Positions 10,844-20,246 of a stretch of DNA of 32,207 nucleotides are shown one piece after another. This stretch comes from Terrisporobacter sp. (GTDB lineage Bacteria; Bacillota; Clostridia; Peptostreptococcales; Peptostreptococcaceae): NCBI RefSeq assembly GCF_017888745.1, contig NZ_JAGHFM010000327.1, positions 1 through 32,207 on the forward strand, in the 5' to 3' direction. The translations under genes and the position numbers were made by a program. The notes under the pieces were generated by a model that was not told where the DNA came from, searched no databases, and worked only from the letters and a program-made list of their open reading frames with translations. The first letter of the stretch is position 1. Each line of letters begins with the position of its first letter.

Positions 10844-12442
10844 ATGATAGGAGGAATCTTTATCGACGTTAATATTAGAGATATAAGGCAAGTTTCAAAT
10901 AACTTGTGCAAAGAAAATTTAAATACACATATAATTATCACTTTAGTTATAACGGCTATTACAATGAGTTTTGAGGCAATATTCCATATAGGTCATGATT
11001 ATAGTGTTTATCCTATATCTAAAGAAGCAATATATTTTATGTTTCAACATTTTATAATATCTTATATAATATCTACTAGTATGAGAAACCATGAATATTC
11101 TGCTAAAGAAGTATTTAAAGAGTTTTTGTCTAAAATTACTCAGGTAGTACTTACAGGATTGGTTGTTTCTATTTTATCTTTTGGACTTATTTTTATAATA
11201 AATCAATTGTCCAAAGTATTAAGTGTATTATTATCTTATTTTGCAGCTTCTTTTGGAATGGAGTATGCAGATAATATTATTGAATTTATAGTTATAACAG
11301 GATCTTACTTATTTTCTATAATCGTATATTCCTTAATACCTGTATTATCTGCTTGTATACTATCTAATGACACAGAACACAAATTAAATGCTTTTAGTAT
11401 TTTTATAGAAAGTGAAATATTAGTAAATAGGAGATTAATAGAATACGTAATATATTTTATAAGTAGTAAACTTATTGTTTTTTCTTTATTATCTTATATT
11501 GCAAAATTATATATAGAAAATTCGCCAATTTACTTATTAATAATACTATATCCTATATCAATTATGTTAGAAATATATGCTGAAATATACATATTAAACT
11601 TTTTCATGCATATAGGAGATAAGCATGTATATAATATTCCAATTGATACTATTATGAAGTTTAATCATGCTAAGTATGAAATTGATATTTTGTTTAAGAA
11701 AAAATTTGGTGAGGTTGGTTTAAAGTCACTATCACTTACTTTAATTTATACGTTAGTATTTATGGTAATAAGAAGTTTTTTATTAGATTCTTTTAAATAT
11801 AATGATTTGATGCAAGATATAACAAGAGTAATGCTCGATGTTATACAGTTTGGTCTTATACTTAGAGCAATTAATAAGTCTATGAAATATCCAGATTACA
11901 ATACTAAAGAAATTGTTACTATGAATATAAAAAGTGTCTTATATATCATACCGGTTTCAATATTTGTTGGAATAACATCAGTATTATTTTTCAGACCATT
12001 ATTAGATTTTTTTAATAAACAATTAATATTATTTGAAAAAATATTAGAATCTCCAGTTTTTATGGTAATAGGAGTGCTGGTTTGGATATTTATAATGTAC
12101 ACTATAGTAATTATCACTGAAATGGTAATTATATCAATATATGGTATTGAAATTTATAGACATGATGAATTAAACCCAATAAAAGAATTAATTAAAAGTA
12201 ATGAGATGCTAACTGGCAAAAAAGTTAACTTTTTTAAATTTATGGTTGTACATGTCTTTGATATAATTTTATGGATATCAATATTACAATTTTTATCCAC
12301 TATCATATTACCAGGAGACATAGCAACAGTAGTAGAGTATAGTATATTTATATTAAAAGCCGTGTTTATAGCTAAATCAGCTTTAGGTATTTTAATATTT
12401 ATGCCTGAAAGCATGGATGATTATATGTCTAATAGCAATTAG
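10844..12442 (+). CDS. polytopic membrane protein of unknown function
   Basis: 532-aa ORF with many hydrophobic segments; start uncertain (AGGAGG at 10849-10854 lies inside the ORF and points to ATC at 10862). Confidence 0.75.
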   Translation: MIGGIFIDVNIRDIRQVSNNLCKENLNTHIIITLVITAITMSFEAIFHIGHDYSVYPISKEAIYFMFQHFIISYIISTSMRNHEYSAKEVFKEFLSKITQVVLTGLVVSILSFGLIFIINQLSKVLSVLLSYFAASFGMEYADNIIEFIVITGSYLFSIIVYSLIPVLSACILSNDTEHKLNAFSIFIESEILVNRRLIEYVIYFISSKLIVFSLLSYIAKLYIENSPIYLLIILYPISIMLEIYAEIYILNFFMHIGDKHVYNIPIDTIMKFNHAKYEIDILFKKKFGEVGLKSLSLTLIYTLVFMVIRSFLLDSFKYNDLMQDITRVMLDVIQFGLILRAINKSMKYPDYNTKEIVTMNIKSVLYIIPVSIFVGITSVLFFRPLLDFFNKQLILFEKILESPVFMVIGVLVWIFIMYTIVIITEMVIISIYGIEIYRHDELNPIKELIKSNEMLTGKKVNFFKFMVVHVFDIILWISILQFLSTIILPGDIATVVEYSIFILKAVFIAKSALGILIFMPESMDDYMSNSN

Positions 12443-12443
12443 T

Positions 12444-12478
12444 AAAAAAAGAAATCATATTTTATGATTTCTTTTTTT
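12444..12478 (+). terminator. intrinsic terminator
   Basis: AAAAAAAGAAATCAT atttt ATGATTTCTTTTTTT. Confidence 0.85.
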
Positions 12479-12897
12479 ATTTAAGCATATAGATTTTTCC
12501 ATTGTGATTAATTGATTTTCTACAAAATTATTACTTAAACCTATAAAAATATTGTATCTAATTCATTTCATTATAACATATAAAAAACTTTTCTCTGAAG
12601 AGATTTTTAGAATGAACAGTCTCTTAAATATTATAATAAATCTTAGTTAATTATATACTTTTAATATTCATGAGTATTTTACTCATAAATTCTAAAATCA
12701 TAATTAAATTTTTATAGAAGCACCTAAGAATATATCTAGATAAAAGTTTAAATTAAAATTATTATATATCTTTTCAAGAAGGATTATTTTTATTATTTAG
12801 GAAATAATAACTTATGTAATTATGGTTATATAAAAAGTTTACAATAATAATATTAAGTATCATTTAAATAAGACTAAAGACAGCGGAGGTATATTAT

Positions 12898-13935
12898 ATG
12901 AAATCTAGAAAAATTTTAATATTATTTATGACATTTATTGTGGGAGTATCTTCATTTACTGGATGTTCTAGAAAAACAAATCAAGAAGCAACAAATAATA
13001 ATTATACTATAGCTATGATTACTGATGTTGCAGGTGTTAATGATCACTCATTTAACCAATCTGCATGGGAGGGTCTTCAAAAAGCTAAAAAAGACTTAGG
13101 GGTGAATATAAAATATCTAGAATCAAAACAAGATGCAGATTACACTACAAACGTTGAAACATTAGTTGATGAAGAGGTAGATTTGATATTAGGTGTTGGT
13201 TCGAAGTTAGCTCCAACTATAGAACAAGCAGCAAAAGATTATCCTGAACAAAAATTTATAATTGTTGATGAGACTTTTGAAGAAGTACCATCAAATGTTG
13301 AATCCGTATTATTTAATGCGGAACAATCTGCATTTTTGGTAGGTCTAATAGCTGGAAAAGTAACAAAAACAAATAATGTTGGATTTATTGGTGGAATGAA
13401 ACTAGCCGTTATAGATACATTTAAATATGGATATATGGCAGGTGTTAAAACAGCAAATTCTGCATGTGAAATTCAAACTCAATATGCAAATTCATTCACC
13501 GACCAAGCTAAAGGAAAAGCAATTGCAACACAAATGATGTCGAATGGAGCAGATACAATATTTATAGCTGGAGGAGATGTTGGTACTGGAGCTATAGAAG
13601 CAGTTAAAGAAGCAGGAAAATATGCTATAGGTGTTGATAGAGACCAAAGCGATTTAGCTCCTGATAATGTGTTAACTTCTGCAATAAAAAGAGTAGATGT
13701 AGGAGTGTATGAATCTGTAAAAGATTTTATAGAAGGAAAATTTGAGGGTGGATCTACAACTATTTATGGATTAGGAGAAGAAGCTGTTGGAATACCAGAT
13801 ACAACTTCAAAATTAGTTTCACAGGATATAATAAACTATGTAAATAGTGAAAAGAAAAAACTAGAAAATGATGAAATAAAGGTACCAAAAACTGAAGAAG
13901 GATATAATGAATTTTTAAAGACTTTAAACAAATAA
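12898..13935 (+). CDS. BMP-family (basic membrane protein / PnrA-like) nucleoside ABC transporter substrate-binding lipoprotein
   Basis: Lipobox FTGC; AMITDVAGVNDHSFNQSAWEGL, GVGSKLAP, FIGGMKLAVIDTFKYGYMAGV motifs. Confidence 0.92.
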   Translation: MKSRKILILFMTFIVGVSSFTGCSRKTNQEATNNNYTIAMITDVAGVNDHSFNQSAWEGLQKAKKDLGVNIKYLESKQDADYTTNVETLVDEEVDLILGVGSKLAPTIEQAAKDYPEQKFIIVDETFEEVPSNVESVLFNAEQSAFLVGLIAGKVTKTNNVGFIGGMKLAVIDTFKYGYMAGVKTANSACEIQTQYANSFTDQAKGKAIATQMMSNGADTIFIAGGDVGTGAIEAVKEAGKYAIGVDRDQSDLAPDNVLTSAIKRVDVGVYESVKDFIEGKFEGGSTTIYGLGEEAVGIPDTTSKLVSQDIINYVNSEKKKLENDEIKVPKTEEGYNEFLKTLNK

Positions 13936-14103
13936 TGTCTATATTAGCCTTATTAAGATTATATTTTATCTTGATGAGGCTTTTATTTTCTACAATATAA
14001 ATTAACAACAAACTGAAAACTATATATACATAATCATATTTTTATTTTATTTTGATATATGGTAAAATGAACTTTATTAATTAAGTTTTAAAGGAGGATG
14101 AAA

Positions 14104-14631
14104 ATGACCCAATTTATAAGTAAAGAAAAGATATTTGCAAATGCAACCCAATTAACAGAAATATTATTAGTAAGTTCAAATTATGAAGATTTTCATCAAA
14201 AACTAGTAAGTAGTAATTTAGATTATAAAGAAAGCAAAACATATGAGTTAGCTACAAGTGGATTTATTGATTTTAATCACCACTTATATGAAGATATAAA
14301 TCATATGAATTCTATCAGCACAGGTTTATATTTGGAAAGATCTTTAGTTACTTTTAGAATATTCATATGGTCTTCTGTTGGAGAAGGTTTTGAAATATTT
14401 AAGCATGTACTTAGAGGAGTGGAAATAAATAATTTAAAAACTATAGAAGATATTAGAGAATATATTTTTAAATGTGTAAACGAGCTTGAGCAAGGGATAG
14501 TAAAAACCTATAATATGAGTTTAGAAAAATCTTTTGAACAATTTGGAAAAGGAATAGAAAATAAAAAATTACCTTTACCTAGTATATTAAGTTGTATAAC
14601 TATAGAAAATAATTTACAAGATTTTAGATAA
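14104..14631 (+). CDS. hypothetical protein
   Basis: Strong aaggagg RBS at 14091-14097; spacing favours ATG at 14104 over 14098; no recognised domain. Confidence 0.6.
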   Translation: MTQFISKEKIFANATQLTEILLVSSNYEDFHQKLVSSNLDYKESKTYELATSGFIDFNHHLYEDINHMNSISTGLYLERSLVTFRIFIWSSVGEGFEIFKHVLRGVEINNLKTIEDIREYIFKCVNELEQGIVKTYNMSLEKSFEQFGKGIENKKLPLPSILSCITIENNLQDFR

Positions 14632-14671
14632 TAATATTTATTAAAAAATAGATAAAAATTAAAATCTTTAT

Positions 14672-14703
14672 AAAGAAAGGGAATTTATATACCTTTCTTT
14701 TTT
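14672..14703 (+). terminator. intrinsic terminator
   Basis: AAAGAAAGG gaatttatata CCTTTCTTTTTT. Confidence 0.75.
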
Positions 14704-14810
14704 GTTAAATAAGGATACATATACATTGACAATAATTAAAATTAAATATAAGATAAAGTAACTAATTTTAGAAAATAACAAAAATAAAATAATAGATTTA
14801 GAGGAAAAAA

Positions 14811-15548
14811 ATGAGAAATATAAAAATGATAGTACAATACGATGGTAGTAATTTTAAAGGATTTCAAAGATTAAAAGATAATGATAATACAATACAAGGA
14901 AAAATAGAAGATGTTTTATGCAAACTTACTAATGAAAAAATTGAAATAATAGGTTCTGGAAGAACAGATATGGGTGTACACGCCATAGGGCAAACTGTAA
15001 ATTTTAAAACTAATTCGAAAGAATCAGTTGAAAGGATTCAAAAATATCTTTATAATTATTTACCTGAGTCAATAGTAATAAAAAGTATTGAGGAAGTAAA
15101 TGATAGATTTCATTCTAGATATAATGCAAAATCAAAGACATATTTATATAAAATAGATAATAATAAATTCCATAATCCTTTTAATAGAAAATACTCTTAT
15201 CATATAGATAAGTTATTAAATTTAGAACTTATGAAAGAAGGAAGTAAGTATTTAATAGGAGAACATGATTTTTCAAGCTTTGCATCATCGAGATCAAAGA
15301 AAAAAAGTCATGTAAGAACAATTCAATCAATTAGTATTCAACAGGAAAATGATTTAATAGAAATTTATGTTCAAGGTGATGGTTTCTTGTATAATATGGT
15401 TAGAATTATAGTAGGAACTTTGGTAGATGTAGGATTAGGGAAAATAAGTCCGGAAGAAGTAAAAACTATATTAGAAGCTAAAGATAGAAAAATTGCTTGT
15501 GATACTGCACCAGCTAAAGGATTATTTTTATATAAAGTTCAGTATTAA
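14811..15548 (+). CDS. truA: tRNA pseudouridine synthase A
   Basis: VQYDGSNFKGFQRL, GSGRTDMGVHAIGQTVNF, FLYNMVRIIVGTLVDVG motifs. Confidence 0.96.
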   Translation: MRNIKMIVQYDGSNFKGFQRLKDNDNTIQGKIEDVLCKLTNEKIEIIGSGRTDMGVHAIGQTVNFKTNSKESVERIQKYLYNYLPESIVIKSIEEVNDRFHSRYNAKSKTYLYKIDNNKFHNPFNRKYSYHIDKLLNLELMKEGSKYLIGEHDFSSFASSRSKKKSHVRTIQSISIQQENDLIEIYVQGDGFLYNMVRIIVGTLVDVGLGKISPEEVKTILEAKDRKIACDTAPAKGLFLYKVQY

Positions 15549-15616
15549 TTTTAAAATTATAGAGGAATATAATTTATCTCTATTAACTTAAAAATATTAA
15601 AAAAATATTTGATTGC

Positions 15617-15645
15617 TTGACAAAATAATAGTTTTAAACTACTAT
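15617..15645 (+). promoter_or_regulatory. sigma-A promoter of the argG T-box leader
   Basis: TTGACA (15617-15622), 17-nt spacer, TACTAT (15640-15645). Confidence 0.75.
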
Positions 15646-15680
15646 TTAAACATATTTAATTAAATACTATAAATTCTATG

Positions 15681-15900
15681 AAAAAGAAAAGTAACTTAAG
15701 GATGTTTTATAGAGAGTTGGGGATGGTGGAAGCCTGATGAATAGATTTAAGTGAATAGAGCTTTTGAGAAGATTTTGGGAAATTTAAGTATCTTAATCGG
15801 TGGCCTTGCCTTAAAAGGAAGAGTGAATAAGTTTAACTTATTAATTAGAGTGGTAACGCGGATAATATTCGTCTCTTGGTAATTCCAAGAGGCGTTTTTT
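15681..15900 (+). ncRNA. T-box leader, specifier read as AGA (Arg)
   Basis: AGAGAG, GGTGGAAGCC, UGAA-U-AGA-G (15752-15760), CTTTTGAG, AGAGTGGTAACGCGG T-box sequence, terminator CGTCTCTTGG/CCAAGAGGCG + T6 (15870-15900). Confidence 0.93.
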
Positions 15901-15942
15901 ATTACTTAAAAATAGTTTGATTATAAAAAGGGGGATTAAAAA

Positions 15943-17145
15943 ATGAAAGAAAAAGTTATTTTAGCATACTCAGGAGGACTTGATACATCAATAATAATAC
16001 CATGGTTAAAAGAAAATTATGATATAGATGTAATAGCAGTTTGTGCAAATGTAGGTCAAGATGATGATATGGAACAAATACATGAAAAAGCAATAGCTAG
16101 TGGAGCTATAAAAGCATATTGTGAAGATTTAAAAGAAGAATTTATAACTACTACAATATATGCAGCAATAAAATCTGAAGCTAAATATGAAGGAAGATAT
16201 TTACTTGGAACTGCTCTTGCAAGACCTATAATAGCAAAGAAATTAGTTGATATAGCTCATAAAGAAGGTGCTAAATATATTTGTCATGGATGTACAGGAA
16301 AAGGAAATGATCAAGTAAGATTTGAAGGAACAATAGCTGCTTTAGATCCAGATATAAAAGTTATAGCTCCATGGAGAATGTGGGATATTAAATCAAGAGA
16401 AGATGCTATTGATTATGCTAATGAGCATAATATTCCAGTTGTAGCAACTAAGAAAAAAATATATTCAGTAGATGATAACTTATTCCATGTTTCTACTGAA
16501 GGTGGAGATATAGAATCTCTAGAAAATGAACATAAAAAAGATATTTACAAAAAAACTATGGATCCTTTAGATGCATGTAATACTCCAGAATATGTAAATA
16601 TTTACTTTGAGCAAGGAATACCTAAAAAAGTTAATGATGAAGAATTGTCACCTGTTGAGTTATTAGAAAAATTAGATAAATTGGGATGTAAACATGGTAT
16701 AGGTATAGTAGAAATATTAGAAAATAGACTAGTGGGAATGAAATCAAGAGGTATATATGAGACTCCAGGAGGGGAAATATTATATGCAGCTCATAATTTT
16801 TTAGAAAGTGCTACATTAGATAAAGATTCTCTTCATTTAAAACAAAAATTATCATTAGAATATGCTGATTTAATTTATAATGGTAAATGGTATTCAAAAG
16901 CATGTAAATCAATAAGTGCATTTATGGATGAAACTCAAAAAAATGTGACTGGTAGTGTTAAATTAAGATTATATAAAGGTAATATAAAGCCTGCTGGTAT
17001 ATTTACAGATAATGCCTTATACGATGAAAGTATCTCGTCATTTGGAGATAGCGAGTTATATGATCATAAGGATGCTGAAGGATTTATAAATTTATTTACT
17101 CTTCCATTAAAAATAAATGCAATGAAAGTAAATAAGTTAAAGTAA
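15943..17145 (+). CDS. argG: argininosuccinate synthase
   Basis: [37 protein letters not shown] motifs. Confidence 0.97.
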   Translation: MKEKVILAYSGGLDTSIIIPWLKENYDIDVIAVCANVGQDDDMEQIHEKAIASGAIKAYCEDLKEEFITTTIYAAIKSEAKYEGRYLLGTALARPIIAKKLVDIAHKEGAKYICHGCTGKGNDQVRFEGTIAALDPDIKVIAPWRMWDIKSREDAIDYANEHNIPVVATKKKIYSVDDNLFHVSTEGGDIESLENEHKKDIYKKTMDPLDACNTPEYVNIYFEQGIPKKVNDEELSPVELLEKLDKLGCKHGIGIVEILENRLVGMKSRGIYETPGGEILYAAHNFLESATLDKDSLHLKQKLSLEYADLIYNGKWYSKACKSISAFMDETQKNVTGSVKLRLYKGNIKPAGIFTDNALYDESISSFGDSELYDHKDAEGFINLFTLPLKINAMKVNKLK

Positions 17146-17163
17146 AATATTTAAATTATATAG

Positions 17164-17198
17164 GAGTAAGCTCATAATATTATGTGTTTACTCTTTTT
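17164..17198 (+). terminator. intrinsic terminator after argG
   Basis: GAGTAA ... TTTACTC followed by TTTTT. Confidence 0.65.
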
Positions 17199-17540
17199 AT
17201 ATTTTAAGAAATTATAAATTATATTAATTATGGATAATTTATAATCCAAACTGATAAATTTGAGCAACAGGCAAAGCCCTTGGTGATATGAAGTGGAGCG
17301 CTCAGGCAATGGTTCAAGCGAAGTAAATTTTTTTTATTTACTATTGATAATTTAGAATTTAATAAGAATAAGAGTTATTATATATATAGTAATACTAATT
17401 AAAATAGAATAAAATTAAAGCTTTATAATAAAAATACATATATATATAGAAAAATTATCTTGTAGAAATTTGATACATATATTAGTATTTACTATGGACA
17501 CAATTAAAATTGAAATATTCAATAGTGAAAAGGAGAACAA

Positions 17541-18254
17541 ATGAGAATTAATAAATATATAGCATCATGTGGAGTAGCATCTAGAAGAAAAGCAGAAGAA
17601 CTTATTTTAGATAAAAAAGTTAGAGTAAATGGCAATATAATAGAAGAATTATCTTATCAAGTTGATGAAAATAAAGATATAGTAGAAGTTGATAATATAA
17701 AAATTACTTTAGATGAAAGAATGGTATACTTACTATTAAATAAGCCAGAAGGATATATAACAACTGTTAAAGATCAATTTGATAGACCTAGTGTGCTTGA
17801 TTTACTAAGTGATGTCAAAGAAAGAGTATTTCCTGTAGGTAGACTTGACTATGAAACAAGTGGGCTTTTATTACTAACTAATGATGGAGATTTGACATAT
17901 AAATTAACACACCCTAAACATGAAATAGATAAAACTTATGTGGCTAAAGTAAAAGGAATTTTAATTGAAGATGAAATTAAAAACTTTAGAGAGGGCTTAT
18001 ACATAGAGAATTACAAAACTGCGCCTGCTAAGTTAAAAGTATTAGATTCAGATAAAGTAAAAAATATATCTACTTTAGAAATAAAAATACATGAAGGTAA
18101 AAATAGACAAGTTAGAAAAATGTGTAAAGCTATTAATCATCCTGTTTTAAGATTAAAAAGAGTAGCTATGGGTAAAATTAGTTTAAAAAATTGTAAAATA
18201 GGTGAATACAGGTATCTAACAGAAGATGAAGTCAAATACTTAAAAAATATTTAG
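17541..18254 (+). CDS. RsuA/RluB-family rRNA pseudouridine synthase
   Basis: S4 domain MRINKYIASCGVASRRKAEELI; GRLDYETSGLLLLTNDGDL; EGKNRQVRKM. Confidence 0.95.
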   Translation: MRINKYIASCGVASRRKAEELILDKKVRVNGNIIEELSYQVDENKDIVEVDNIKITLDERMVYLLLNKPEGYITTVKDQFDRPSVLDLLSDVKERVFPVGRLDYETSGLLLLTNDGDLTYKLTHPKHEIDKTYVAKVKGILIEDEIKNFREGLYIENYKTAPAKLKVLDSDKVKNISTLEIKIHEGKNRQVRKMCKAINHPVLRLKRVAMGKISLKNCKIGEYRYLTEDEVKYLKNI

Positions 18255-18263
18255 AGGTGTAAA

Positions 18264-18839
18264 ATGTTAAGAGCAAAATATATAAATAAAATTACAGAAG
18301 TAAATAAACTTTTTTTAGACAAAATTATAAATAAAGATGATATTGTAATAGATGCAACTATGGGAAATGGATATGATACTATTTATCTTAGTAGATTAGT
18401 AGGAGAAAATGGAAAGGTATATGCTTTTGATGTTCAGGAAGAGGCTTTAAAATCAACTAGAAAAAAAATTGAAAAAGAAAATATGAATAATAGAGTAGAA
18501 CTTATACTTGATGGCCATGAAAACTTAGATATATATGTTAAAGATCAAGTAGCTTGTGTAGTTTTTAACTTAGGTTATTTACCCAGAGCAAAGCATCAAA
18601 TAATAACTAAGCCAGATACAACTTTAGAAGCTATTAAGAAGAGTTTAAATTTATTAAAGCCTAACGGAGTTATTAGTATTGCAATATATACTGGACATGA
18701 AGGTGGAATGGAAGAAAAAAATTATATAAGTGAATATTTAAATCATTTAGATCAAAATGAATTTAATGTTTTACATATGGAGTTTACTAATCAAATAAAT
18801 AATCCACCAGAATTAATTTTAATCGAAAAAAAAGGATAG
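18264..18839 (+). CDS. class I SAM methyltransferase, YtqB/MnmM-like (putative tRNA/rRNA methylase)
   Basis: VIDATMGNGYDTIYLS, FNLGYLPRAKHQIITKPDTT, IYTGHEGG motifs. Confidence 0.88.
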   Translation: MLRAKYINKITEVNKLFLDKIINKDDIVIDATMGNGYDTIYLSRLVGENGKVYAFDVQEEALKSTRKKIEKENMNNRVELILDGHENLDIYVKDQVACVVFNLGYLPRAKHQIITKPDTTLEAIKKSLNLLKPNGVISIAIYTGHEGGMEEKNYISEYLNHLDQNEFNVLHMEFTNQINNPPELILIEKKG

Positions 18840-18968
18840 AAGTATTATAATTTAAAAAAATTCTAACAATTTTAATTATCTTATTGATAAATAGTGTTAT
18901 AATAAAATTGCTAGAATTAGCAATTCTAACAATTATGATATGTTTTTTACGAAGAAGAGGAGCAGATT

Positions 18969-19844
18969 ATGGAATTAAAGAATAATGTGAATGATAGTAA
19001 ACAATTAATTTCAATTATACAAGCACGTTACTCGAAAATGAGTAAAGGTCAAAAGCTAATAGCACAATATATTATAAAAAATTACGATAAAGTTGCTTTT
19101 ATGACTGCAAGTAAATTAGGGGAAACTGTAGGTGTTAGTGAATCAACAGTAGTTAGATTTGCAAATGCACTAGGTTATTCAGGATACCCTAAACTACAAG
19201 ATGCATTACAAGAGCTTATAAAAAATAAACTTACTACTGTACAAAGGGTTGAAATGTCTAATCAAGATTATTCTGATGATGCTACAATTCTTAGTAAGGT
19301 TTTAAAAAGTGATATAGATAATATTAGAGGTACATTAGAAGAAATTGATCCTAAAACATTTAAAGATGCCTCTGAAGAGATTTTAAAAGCTAGAAAAATA
19401 TACATACTAGGTATGAGGAGTTCTTATGTTATAGCACAGTACTTAGGCTTTTATTTAGATTTAATTTTAGATAACGTACATATAATAAGAATGGATATGG
19501 GAGATGTATTTGAGCAAATAGTCCGTATAAACGAAGAAGATGTAGTTATAGCATTTAGTTTCCCTAGATATTCAAAAAAATCATATCAAGTTGTTGATTA
19601 TGCAAAAAGTAAAGGAGCTCATATAATTTCTATAACGGATAGTTATTTTGCTCCTGTTGCATGTTTATCTGATAATACTTTACTTGTTAAGAGTAATATG
19701 GCATCTTTTGTAGACTCGTTAGTACCAGCAATGACTATAGCTAATGCTTTAGCCATATCAGTTGGTATGAAAGAGAAGGAAGAAATTAAAAAATATTTCG
19801 ATGACTTAGAACAAATTTGGGAAGAATATTCTATTTACGAATAA
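18969..19844 (+). CDS. MurR/RpiR family transcriptional regulator (HTH + SIS domain)
   Basis: N-terminal HTH VGVSESTVVRFANALGYSGYPKLQDAL; SIS domain IYILGMRSSYVIAQYLGF. Confidence 0.93.
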   Translation: MELKNNVNDSKQLISIIQARYSKMSKGQKLIAQYIIKNYDKVAFMTASKLGETVGVSESTVVRFANALGYSGYPKLQDALQELIKNKLTTVQRVEMSNQDYSDDATILSKVLKSDIDNIRGTLEEIDPKTFKDASEEILKARKIYILGMRSSYVIAQYLGFYLDLILDNVHIIRMDMGDVFEQIVRINEEDVVIAFSFPRYSKKSYQVVDYAKSKGAHIISITDSYFAPVACLSDNTLLVKSNMASFVDSLVPAMTIANALAISVGMKEKEEIKKYFDDLEQIWEEYSIYE

Positions 19845-19856
19845 CTTAAAAAAACA

Positions 19857-19885
19857 TTGACAAATAAAATAAAAATAAATATCAT
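19857..19885 (+). promoter_or_regulatory. sigma-A promoter of the argF T-box leader
   Basis: TTGACA (19857-19862), 17-nt spacer, TATCAT (19880-19885). Confidence 0.75.
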
Positions 19886-20105
19886 TAATAATAACTAGTT
19901 AATATATTAAATTCTATGATAAAGAGAGTAGGTTAAATTAAGTTTATAGAGAGCTGGGAATGGTGGAAGCCTGGTATCGAGATTTAAGCTGAAAAGAGCT
20001 TTGGAGAAGATTATTTGAAATTAAGTATGATAATCGGTTTTCCGCCTTAAGGATTTGAGTGGTTAAGATTATCTTAGCAATTAGAGTGGTAACACGGTAT
20101 ATATC

Positions 20106-20137
20106 GTCTCTTGGTTTTAAAACCAAGAGACTTTTTT
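20106..20137 (+). terminator. first T-box terminator of the argF leader
   Basis: GTCTCTTGGTTTT/AAAACCAAGAGAC perfect 13-bp palindrome + T6. Confidence 0.9.
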
Positions 20138-20184
20138 AATTGTGAAATTTAATTTTAGCAATTAGAGTGGTACCGCGAGTTTTC

Positions 20185-20215
20185 GCCTCTTAGTAATATT
20201 ACTAAGGGGCTTTTT
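20185..20215 (+). terminator. second T-box terminator of the argF leader
   Basis: GCCTCTTAGTAAT/ATTACTAAGGGGC + T5. Confidence 0.9.
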
Positions 20216-20246
20216 GATTGCTTTAAAATAAAAAGGGGGTAATTAT

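Larger units (their letters stand above)
19920..20215 (+). ncRNA. T-box leader, specifier read as AGA (Arg), with duplicated antiterminator/terminator modules
   Basis: Single Stem I (AGAGAG, GGTGGAAGCC, UGAA-A-AGA-G at 19990-19998, CTTTGGAG); TTAGCAATTAGAGTGGTA occurs at 20074-20091 and 20155-20172, each followed by its own terminator. Confidence 0.92.

Noticed and set aside
12660-12690. Inverted repeat ATGAGTATTTTACTCAT in the spacer before the BMP-family gene
   Set aside because: Short palindrome in very AT-rich DNA with no T-run or repeated copies; not enough support
19944-20126. 60-aa minus-strand ORF
   Set aside because: Falls entirely in the argF T-box leader; explained by RNA structure on the plus strand
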